A stretch of 64,000 nt of DNA from contig NC_088791.1 in assembly GCF_011386835.1 (NCBI RefSeq), positions 51,417,498-51,481,497 on the forward strand, given 5' to 3'. Numbering within the stretch: position 1 is the first letter of the stretch; each line of letters opens with the position of its first letter. This DNA is from Chrysemys picta bellii (lineage: Eukaryota > Chordata > Testudines > Emydidae). The notes beneath the pieces are model-generated. The model was not told the DNA's origin. It saw only the letters and a list, made by a program, of their open reading frames with translations, and did not search any database. Position numbers and translations under genes: made by a program. This document shows, piece by piece, positions 55,002-64,000 of this stretch.

Positions 55002-57428
55002 CTTTATTTCTTCTGCATAGTTCCACTTGTGGGATCAAGGTGCCTGCACTGAAAGCTTCTGGAACCTTCTGGAAAGCAGTGGCCATTTGCCCCTCCCTCC
55101 CCCTGTCATCCTGTTGGGTTCTGAGGGTATAAAATGGGGAATGGCTCCAACTACCCCTCAGTTCCTTTCTAACTGCTGAAGGTTCAGCGAGCTCAGATTG
55201 CACATAGTGTCCTTGATGCTTGCCTCTTGGTTTTTTCTTTGCCTTTTTCTGCCCTTTTGATCCAAATTTTGTTTATAGTTTGTCAGTCAGATTTTTCCTT
55301 TAAATGACACGAGGCAATCTCCATCCAGCCTGTGCTTCGTGTGGACCACATCACGCACCTTACGGGTATGGTAGCTCACCAGGCCAGTCAACTAAGGTGG
55401 CACTGAATAAGTTCAGTGTCACCTTCAAAAAATGTCCCTTAGAAGTAGGTTTGGCTGCCTCTCACACCCCTGCACAGGGGAGGCATCTCAGGCTGATCAC
55501 TGTCAAGGTCCCTGGGCCTGTTCAGGTTGACCTAGGAGACCTGGCTATGTGCCTAAGTTGGCTCTCTTGATGTTGGATACAATTTCCAAAGGATCTGGAT
55601 ACACAGTTTTCAAATTCTGCCCCCCAGTGTGGATATGGAGCTACAAAACTCACATCTAGATCCAGCAGCCTAGTGTGGATCTGGGGCTGCAAAACCTGGA
55701 TCCACAAGAGAGCACTGATTGAGTGGTACCAAACCTCACTCCTTCCCCCCCCCCCACACACAAAAAAACAAAACAAAACAAAACATGTATACGAATCCAT
55801 GTCTGATAAATATTGCTTTGGATCCATGGTACGAGTCTGAATCCAGATTCTACAGTTAAACGTGAAGAACTGCAAAGCACAGTTGCCAAGAAGGGATCCT
55901 GTTACCTGGGATCCAGCCGGCATGAGGATCTGACATCTTTGACTATTGAGTCACTTGTTTACAGGCTCTTTACCACTAAGGTCCAACATTCACCCAGGTC
56001 GGTGGAGTCTGGTGCTACATTTCCAACACTATGATCTTTGCAGAACTGCTTACCTCACTCCGTGGTGCTGGCACTAGGGTGCTGGGGGTGCTGCCACACT
56101 CCCGGCTTGAAGTAGTAATAACAAACAGCAAATACATGGTTTCCATCATCAGCACCCCCACTATAAAAATTATTGCAGCACCCTGGCCTCACTGATTCTG
56201 TGCCCAACAGAGTGGCATAAAGAAGCAGATCAGTGTGGAGGTCTTGCAACACTGGAAAAAAGAAATGAGCAGATCTGGAATGGTGGATCTCCACCCAGGT
56301 TTGAAGTTCTTTGACAGACATCTTGAGTCCAGATTGCTTGATCTCTTGATTATGAGTCTTATTCTAAGATCTAAAAGATTCTAATGAAAAGCAGGAGTTT
56401 TTGATCAGTCAAATCTTCTCTGTAGCTTGAAAGAAATCTTCCATCTGGGCATCTCCTAAGTGGATGGACCTGATTAACTCCTGAACTGTTAATGCAGATT
56501 ATTTAAAAGAAGATGCCTTCATGATAGCTCAGATAGTTCCAGAGATGCAAGCCTAATTATCTCCTTTAAGTTGCATTTTTACAGAACAGGTGATCTTGCC
56601 CACATCTCCATCACAGCAGTCTAAAATGTCAGAGATTTGCATTTCTTTCATACTTTGCATACTCAGAGAACTTTGTCATTATTTATACCAGGGCAAAGCT
56701 TATTTACTAGTTCCTTGGAGAAATGGAGCTGATATGAGGAGCTAATCCATCATAGTACAAAGGTTGCCCATGTAATGTGCTATGTTTCACAATTATTGGG
56801 ACCTGACAGGGCTTTGACTTACTGGACAAATGTAGCCTCCATGGTATGCCCTGACATAATCATCATTGCATCATATTGCATGATTGATACTACAGCTATA
56901 TGTGCTTTTAGCAAAAGTGTTTCTTCGTTAACTTTGTTTTGGGAGAGCAAGATCGATGGTTTCTATTCACTCTTGATTCTATTCACATCCAGAGCTGATA
57001 CTTGTTTATCTAGAACGCCTCAGCTTACTTTCCTGGGGGATGAACTGCTTGCTAAATTCCCACAAGTGAGAACATGCAGAGGACACTTGAAGAAGAAATG
57101 AAGATTATTTACCTGTACCCAGTTTTCTTCCAGATGAGCCTCTGCATATTTACATTCCCCACCACATTTCCCCACTTCTTCAGAGTCTCACGTTAGGAAT
57201 TCTTGAATTAGTGGGAGGAACTGAGGGGTGGTCAGGACCATTCCACCTTTTATACCATCAGAACCTTCCAAGATGGAAGGGAGAGGGAGGGGCACGTGGC
57301 CCCAGTGAACAATGCTTTCCAGAACGTTCTAGAAGCTCGCATCACAGGCACCTTGATCCCACAAGTGTGAATATGTAAAGGCTCATCTCAAAGAACTCTG
57401 GTTATAGGTAAGTAACCTTTATTTCTTT
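55002..57428 (+). mobile_element. Short DIRS-like element with inverted repeats and ICR, no RT seen
   Basis: Inverted repeats at about 55021-55170 and 57208-57400 share CACTTGTGGGATCAAGGTGC, GAAAGCATTGTTCACTGGGG-like and CCCCTCAGTTCCT blocks, and each contains a GTATAAAA box pointing inward. An internal complementary region (about 57059-57163) holds complements of both outer ends. These are DIRS signs, but the 2-kb interior shows no reverse transcriptase, RNase H or recombinase motif, and only short frames such as 55304-55570 with a 'CASCG' stretch. I infer a non-autonomous DIRS derivative, or a badly decayed copy. The left outer end has lost about 15 bp compared with the ICR. Confidence 0.72.
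57059..57163 (+). repeat. Internal complementary region of the short DIRS-like element
   Basis: The left half (CCCACAAGTGAGAACATGCA ... TTGAAGAAGAAATGAAG) complements the left end (CTTTATTTCTTCTGCA ... CACTTGTGGG). The right half (TTTACCTGTACCCAGTTTTC, AGATGAGCCTCTGCATATTT) complements the right end (AATATGTAAAGGCTCATCTC ... GGTAAGTAACC). Confidence 0.75.
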
Positions 57429-58485
57429 CTTGATTTAAGAATATTTGAGCAGTAGGAGAGTTCAAAGTTGCCTTTTTTGTTTTGTTTTTTGTCATTAAGT
57501 AGAAATGAAACTTTTTTAAAGATCCAAAAGTGACTGCAAGGATTTGTTTGTCAGAAGAGTAAAGTTAGAATTATAAACTCAGAAATTTAGTCATTTTCCA
57601 TCTTGCTGTCAGTAGTGCAGGATGGTTCTCTATGGTCCATAAAACAACAGGCCTGGGTAGTGTCAACAGAGCTCATGCAAGGTCTGGTGCTATAGAAGCA
57701 GCTGGTCTGCCACATTTTTAAACTGATGGCACTACATTTTATTTTTCAGCCTCAGATTAGGTGCAATTGCTAATCTGTCTGGTGTGTTTTCATCTTGTAC
57801 AGGACTCTATAAAAGCATATCTGTCTCCCTTTGGGATTCTCTTGCTTTTCAGGTAGCACAATAGCAATTATATTTGACAGTGAAGCTGTAATGAAATTGT
57901 ATGCACTACTTCTTAATTTGAGATAGGCTTCAGTGCTTCATTATTTAATGCGAGTCAAGCAAAGAGATCTCATTAAATAAGGCTCCTGTACATATTTAAT
58001 ATGACAGGGATGTGGAATCTACTCCTTTTTGTAGTAAGATATGTGGGCTCTAATTTCATAACATATATGATTAGTTGAATTGATATAAAACCGAATCATC
58101 TGTAAATACAATTATTTTAAATGTACTTACTTATTAAGGTGCTTAGAACTGTTCTTCATTATTTTAACTCATGAGAATCTTTTTCTCTGCTAACTTTTAT
58201 TTTTCCATCATGGATTTTTCTGCACTACGTTTCTAATAAAAGTGAAATTAATACATCTCTAGGGGCTTTGTTAATCCTCCCTCATCTCCTGTCCCAAAAC
58301 CAAAACAAAAAAATCCCTCCTTAAGTTTATAATTTTGTAGGCAAAAACATTTTAGTACATCAACGTATTCAATAATACTAGGTTACCTTTTGTATCAAAA
58401 TGCAGCTGTAAAGCATAGATTTGGTTAATATTTTGGATATTTTAATTTCTCAGCAATAGTGACAATTGGAAAAACAAGAAGTTCT

Positions 58486-58585
58486 TTGGGTTAGGGACCA
58501 TATTTTTGATCTGTCTCTGTACGGCACCTAGCATAATGAATCCTGATCCATGATCTAGGCCGTTAGGCATAACCGTAATGCAGAT
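58486..58585 (+). repeat. MIR-like SINE variant, tail
   Basis: GGGTTAGGGACCATATTTTT, CTGTACGGCACCTAGCATAA and CCGTAATGCAGATAATTATA follow the tail order of the SINE variant also seen at 28364-28540 (GGGGCAGGGACTGTCT..., GTACAGCGCCTAGCACAA..., CCGTAATACAAATAATAA as remembered). Head missing. Confidence 0.55.
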
Positions 58586-59969
58586 AATTATAAAATATCC
58601 AAAATATTTATAGAGCTTGGAAGATATTGAACATCAGACTAAAATAATTGTGAGGAAGGTCACATTTTGTGTCCCGTGGTGGTGTCCATTGTCAGAGGCA
58701 TAGCATGTATTTCATATTGGAGTTCAGCTATTTGAAAAAGTATATTTCTTCAACAAAATTAGGGCCTGCTCCTGCTAACACTTACTAAAAGGAATATTGA
58801 CCCATTGGTGCCTGATGGAATGTTTTTCAGAGTTTTCCATCTGGAAGCAGTTCTGTGTCTTCTAGATATTCTGGTTTGTTTCTGTTTTAAGGGACCTGTG
58901 AATGAGTATCAAGACCTGTGTTGCTAAGAAGTTCATATGATCCTGTTGCTTAATCTTCTTCATAGCAACTAATTATGATTATTTGGCACCAAAAGTGGGC
59001 TAGCTGCCTGCTTCAAAGAATTTATACTGTAAATGAAAATGAAATGAAATAAATAAGGAGGACAAAACAAAGCAGTTGGGGGGGGCGGTTCTTGGGTACA
59101 GAAGTTACAGATACAAGGTAATGATGTGACAGCGGATTTTGACTTCTCATGGGGATTGTGCAGCAGGGGCAGCGGATGTTCCTGTTTTTATGCAGCTGTT
59201 CATAGTAACAAGGAAAAGAGGAAGAGGAGATACTGTGCCAGGATAAGAAGAACTAGCTCTGAACACAATGTTTTTCAAAACTTTGTATGTTACATCATCA
59301 GATCTTAAGGATTCAAAGCACTTCTTCAAAATAAGGTTTTCAGACAATATAAAAATATGATGACGTTAATTAAAGAGAGTTGGAACTGGTGCGGGAAGTG
59401 GACTGTTGCTGTCCTTGGTTTTTATGGGAAATGAAATATATACCCTTAACCATTGTATAACTAAGGTGGGAAAGTGTGGGGTGAAGAAGTCATAAGGCAA
59501 TTCAGATAATTCCCCCTGTTTGAGAGTCAAGTTAAGCAGAAGGTGCCTGTCAGGAAAGATTTCAAAACATGTGCTTATAGCTACTTGCAGTTGACCCATG
59601 ATATACACTACCAGTAATCAGGCATGTCTAAATAAGGACTGAAACGGATTCCTTGCTCCTCAGGCTGGCAAGAAGTAGCGAAGGCTATGGAGGCAGTGGT
59701 TCAAGAGTAGCCTTTAGTGAACCCAACTAGCTTGTGCTTGAAGTGATGTTGAGTCTCTGAATGGATTTGTTTCTACCCTCCTCACCTGTTCTTTGAGGGA
59801 GGATCACAGTACGATGGGGCAAAGAGGGAATGAAGCACAGAGGGAGAAGTTAGGGAGGGTCCTAGAAGAGCTTTTGTCCCTCCCCCCCCCCCCCCCCCCA
59901 AATGTACCTGTTCGCATTGTTGACCTCCTCAGTTGGTGTATACGTAACTGTTGTTTGTGTATCTGACAG

Positions 59970-60118
59970 AGAAATGAAGGGGATCTTTTTCATCGACTAT
60001 GGCACATAATGAATGAAATCCTGGACCTGAGAAGGCAGGTGCTCGTTGGCCATCTCACCCATGACCGGATGAAGGATGTAAAACGGCATATCACTGCTCG
60101 CCTGGATTGGGGCAATGA
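59970..60118 (+). CDS. DOCK4: DOCK4 coding exon (exon 6): N-terminal helical region
   Basis: A 149-base exon between acceptor GTATCTGACAG and donor GTGAGT. It encodes 49 residues starting 'RNEGDLFHRLWHIMNEILDL', then 'RRQVLVGHLTHDRMKDVKR' and 'HITARLDWGN', with the first two bases of a glutamate codon at the end (about residues 106-155). 'LDLRRQ...GHLT' and 'ARLDWGN' are conserved marks of the DOCK-B N-terminal helical domain. The next exon, outside the window, must start in phase 2. Confidence 0.97.
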
Positions 60119-62253
60119 GTGAGTAAGAGTTAATAATAGAAGCAGTTATGGTAACCCAGTTATAATAAATGAATCACTGTGCCACAATTGTATGCTCATG
60201 GTAACGTGTTAAAATAAGGAACTGGTGTATGGCAGAAATGCTGAGTCTGATGTCAGCATTTTCTGAGGACTTTTCCCCTCCCATCAGTTCTCTTCTGTAA
60301 GAAGGGGTGGATTTGAACCAGCACATTTTACACTTTGAAAATAAATGATTCATAGCTTCACTTTATTTAAAAAAAAAACACAAAACAAAAATAAAACAAA
60401 AAATCCAACAAATATTTGCTTCATGTTGGCACTTACCTAGCAATCCTAGAAATATAGGGTAGCAGGGATCTTGAGGTGAGAGGTGACTGCCTTTTTAACA
60501 CCTTATCAATATATGCAAGGCCATATACTCAGATGGTACAAATCAACATATGCTGATTGATGGCAGCTGAGGTTTTGGTCCAAGATTTTTACTTTGATTT
60601 TGTCATGGATCAGTTTTTACCTGGGAAGTTTCAAGATATAATAAGAAACAAACAAAAATTATTAAAGAAAACCCATCAGATGCCTGCATTTTGCTTTTAC
60701 CTGAATATTTATTTAGGAGCACTAAGTAAATCATATATGCTGTCACTGTTTTGATAGCAAACAAGTATTTTTCTGCCTTTGTATTTAGCTAAACTCATAC
60801 CATATCAAAGGCTTTCACTTCACTGTTACTAACTGCATAACAACATCATGAATTCTAGAAATAAAAAATTAATAGCTTAAAGTTTTGATGTTGAATGTGG
60901 TTTTAACTTTTCCAGATACAGTTCATGCTGATCTTGATGCTATTTTGCACAGTTTGAAAGGCCAGCAAGCTCATCTCTATTCCAGACACGCTGCACATAG
61001 GAAAAATAAACACAATAGGCTACTCTCGACTCAATATTACTTTTGAAAACAGCAGCACAGATTAAAAGCACATTGGCGCTTGCATTGAAAATCAAGACTT
61101 ACTTGATACCCTGTTCTTGTAGCTGGCAATGGGGCATAAGGCTTTTGTGACTCTTTTCTAGAGAGGTGCCAACTGTTGTCTCCTGGCTTGGGCCATGTTT
61201 GGCAGCTGAATAGTACAGATGCCAGGAAATGAAGTGTACTCCTAGAGTGATGACATCTGTATATGTATCTAGCTTTTGCCTCTAGCTTTGCAGCATGATT
61301 TTGAAAAGTTGAGATTGTGCAGGAGATTGTGTTCATACTTTGGAAAATTTGAAAGAGGATAAAATACACAGGTGATACTTCTCAGGATAAGGGATTTGAA
61401 TGATGAATTAAAAATACAGTAAAAGGGGCAAAACAGAGAAAATAATTAACAGAATTGGGGAGAAGGAGTAAGGAAGGAAAAATGAATCCTGATTTGTAAT
61501 TTTCTACCTTCCTTTTACACTGGTAAATGCCCACCCATTGCTTAGAAACCAAGGTGATAAGCATCTTAGAAATACTTAAGAGTGGTATTTAGTTTATTAC
61601 TAAATCAAAGGAGGATATTGTACACTTTACAGATTTTCATAACTACTTAAGTATTACTGCTGGCTTTGATAGAGTAAGCAGATGAATTATAGAAACAGAT
61701 GCCATCTGCAGAGGGAGGAAATCAGCAGCAGCTAGTCTTTATGAAGAGAGATTCTTTTTACTTGGGTTACTAATTTCATTAGTTTTTGGGTGAATTGAAG
61801 AGATGGGGGAGGAGGGGAAGAAATAAAAAGGGAAAAGGAGCATCCTTGTCCATAAGGAGCTCAGTTCTGCCAAGCACAGAGAAGTGCTGAGTGTCCTCAA
61901 CAATCATTGAAGCCAGCTCAGTACCTTGCCAGATCATTCCTAAATAAATTGGTTATTACTAGATTTTTTTCCCCCATTGACATAATTTCCTGTTACTATT
62001 CTTTACCTGTCTATATTCCGTCTTATCCACTTCCCCTTCTATTTCCCAAGCTAATGGTGTGTCAGCTCCTTACCATACCAGTCTCTCTGCCTCACCAGCA
62101 AACTCAAGACTCTGCCAGTCTTCACCTTGTCTTGCAAGGAAACATGTCCGTAACATCCAGCCCCTGTCACTTGTCACTCATAGAAATTACTAAGTCTGCT
62201 TCCTCTAAAGAGAGAGTGCACACACCAGCCTGTTAGTCTAGCCAAGGACCCAC

Positions 62254-63088
62254 ACTTGGGGGGCATTCTGCACCAAAAAAATTAAAAACTAAAAACGGTG
62301 CCAAAAAAATTAAAATTCTGTGCTCAATATTTTAAAATTCTGCAAAAGTTATTTGTCAAAATAACACTATATAATCATGCCAGTTTCTATTATTTTGGTA
62401 ATTTATGTCAAAATACCTGTCATCAAGTATGTCTGTAACAATACAGATTCCCCCAGGAATAGAGAGTTAAAGAAATCCCTATGATAACCCAGTTGCTGTT
62501 TCTCTACCCCCTTTCCCCTCCCAACTCCAGAGCCCAGCTGGGGGCCAGATACCCACAACCCCTCCCCCCCAGAGCCACCTGCGGAGCCTCCCCAACCAAT
62601 AAACCCAAACCCCTTCTCCCCAGAGTCCAAATGTGTGGGCCCCCCAGCCCAGATACCCACTCCTCATTCCCCCCCAGAGCTCAGCTACGGGTCCCCCCAT
62701 CCCAGATACCCCCATCCCTTCCCCACCCAGAGCCCAGCTACACCCCCCCTACCCAGACACCCAGCCTCCCTCCCTCCCAGAACCTAGGGATGCAGAGGGA
62801 GAAATAGCCTAATGCTCTGTCCCAGGCTTGCATGGAGTTTCCTGCGCACCATCATCTCCTTCCCTCAGGGTGTGCTGGGAACTGCAGCTGCCAGGAACCT
62901 TCTTGTCCCTCCCCATCCCCCCAGCAGTGTCTTCTATGTGCAAGTTGGGCTCTGCCAAGTCCACTGGCCCCTAATGGTGGCCAGTAGTACTGCAGCCCAT
63001 TTCTGTGGGGGAAAGGAAATTCTGCGTGCACAATGTTAATTTCTGCAAAATTCTGCATTGTGCAGTGGCGCAGAATTCCCACAGGAGT
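62254..63088. mobile_element. Non-autonomous DNA-transposon-like unit with inverted ends
   Basis: The left end ACTTGGGGGGCATTCTGCAC and the reverse complement of the right end ACTCCTGTGGGAATTCTGCG are imperfect inverted repeats, and TTAAAATTCTGC motifs recur inside each end. The middle is a C-rich tract (62505-62795) with short CCCCCAGAGC repeats. I recognise the family as abundant in turtles and probably hAT-like, but no clean target duplication was found, so the superfamily is open. Confidence 0.6.
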
Positions 63089-63536
63089 ATCACATCAAGC
63101 TTCTGCCATTTCCAGCCCCACAGGCAGGTGGATCCACCGTTGACAGACTCAGAGGGCGCTGATCCCTTTGTCCCCTAAGTGATGGATAAAAAAGGAGTTC
63201 CCTTTCTTTCTTTTTACAGTCTGGAAAACTTTTGAAATGTATTCTTTAAAAAGTAAACCCAGACAAAGTCCCTCTCCCCTGCTGCGAATTCTTTGGGGTG
63301 CAAGCTCCACCCCTCTTCTTCGTCATCTGGTCAGCTTGCTTTCTTGATTATCTTGATCACTTTGTTTATCTTAGATGCAAATGTACTTTCATTGCCCTTT
63401 ACTTGTAATCGAGCCATGCTGTTTTCTCATCCGCCTGTTAGCTTGATACATGCAGAGAGGTAAATCCACATTCCTTTGTCTAGGGCAGGCTTGTTTTATC
63501 AACACCTCCAAAAGATATTTTCAGAACATATTTCTA

Positions 63537-63564
<28 letters not shown>
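63537..63564. repeat. (CA)n microsatellite
   Basis: About 28 bp of perfect AC dinucleotide repeats. Confidence 0.95.
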
Positions 63565-63567
<3 letters not shown>

Positions 63568-63615
63568 CCTCTTTATACACAAACCATACATACAATCACA
63601 CAATGATATTCATGA

Positions 63616-63656
63616 CCATAGAAGATTAGGTTTGGAAGAGACCTCAGGAGGTCACC
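63616..63656 (-). repeat. SINE/CR1 tail fragment
   Basis: CCATAGAAGATTAGGTTTGG followed by AAGAGACCTCAGGAGGTCA is the minus-strand 3-prime tail shared by Cry I SINEs (compare GTTGGAAGGGACCTCAGGAGG at about 18006). The tRNA-like head is absent. Confidence 0.6.
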
Positions 63657-64000
63657 AGCATGTCACCAGTTTTCGTATGATACCTTACAAAACACTGATT
63701 GGCTAGTTATTCTGACAACAATGTAGTTGGGTGTGCCCTTTGCTAATTGGCATAAATGGGCTCCTATGATCACAGTGTCCTATGTCTGGCAGTGGTCTGT
63801 ACCATGTTTTATAGGAAGCCTTCTCAATTATGTACCTACATAGTTATACAGTGCTGTACATGTATAGTTGGGAAGTTCTTCTTGACCTTTTCAAGAGATC
63901 AGCTTGCACTTTGACATACAGTGTGTGATTTGAACAGTTAGGTCACTCTAACTTGCATAGTGCAAATGTTTTTACTAGGCATAAAAATAATCAAATCCTT

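Larger units (their letters stand above)
49657..59969 (+). other. DOCK4: DOCK4 intron 5
   Basis: About 10.3 kb, opening GTAAAT and closing TGTATCTGACAG. It contains hAT MITEs (51675-51998 and 54327-54745), the fold-back insertion (53710-53908), a (TATC)n microsatellite, a DIRS-like unit (55002-57428), a SINE tail (58486-58585) and a C run at 59881-59899. The remaining parts (for example 52007-53698 and 57430-58485) show nothing I can name. Confidence 0.88.
60119..64000 (+). other. DOCK4: DOCK4 intron 6 (5-prime part)
   Basis: Starts GTGAGTAAG. It contains the DNA-transposon-like unit at 62254-63088, a CA repeat and a SINE-tail fragment; 60130-62250 is otherwise AT-rich with nothing named. 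No further DOCK4 exon was recognised before the window ends. Confidence 0.85.

Overview
The window looks like nuclear DNA of a turtle, probably a cryptodire. Two copies of the tRNA-derived Cry I type (tortoise pol III) SINE are present, with CR1-like LINEs, hAT, Harbinger and pogo-type DNA transposons, a DIRS element and a Gypsy element whose pol order is typical of the Gmr1 group. Only one host gene is visible: five plus-strand exons that encode the SH3 domain and the start of the N-terminal helical region of the Rac/Rap guanine-nucleotide exchange factor DOCK4. All five have consensus splice sites and compatible phases. The first coding exon is not in the window, so the first 43 kb is best read as part of a very long intron 1, and the last 4 kb as the start of the intron after the fifth exon seen.

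Intron 1 (1-43118) is a stack of mobile elements. A DIRS retrotransposon (1464-7375) has inverted terminal repeats, an internal complementary region and broken gag, RT-RNase H and tyrosine recombinase frames; it landed inside an older MIR-type SINE. Then come scattered MIR and Cry I SINEs, a hAT MITE (11333-11743), a GC-rich minisatellite (about 17470-17945), two probable solo LTRs on the minus strand (20956-21889 and 24029-24392), a 123-bp hAT MITE with a perfect 8-bp target duplication (27690-27812) and a degraded relative of it (22392-22508), a pogo-like MITE (24609-25144), another hAT MITE (26758-27408), a minus-strand Gypsy element with integrase ahead of reverse transcriptase (30933-35106), and a 4.2-kb Harbinger element with a transposase on plus and a Myb/SANT-like partner gene on minus (36944-41121).

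The DOCK4 exon region (43119-60118) carries a CR1-like LINE 3-prime end with a nested 164-bp insertion, more hAT MITEs, a perfect 80-bp fold-back insertion with an 11-bp target duplication (53710-53908), and a second, short DIRS-like element with no recognisable RT or recombinase (about 55002-57428). The 3-prime end holds a further DNA-transposon-like unit (62254-63088), microsatellites and a SINE tail.

The transposon reading frames seen are all interrupted, so the only sequence likely to make protein is DOCK4. The points most worth a second look are the Gypsy pol order, the two DIRS internal complementary regions, the non-autonomous DIRS-like unit, and the fold-back insertion with a weak hammerhead-like motif. 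Family names for transposons rest on sequence memory and structural signs (target duplications, inverted ends, catalytic motifs), not on a database search.
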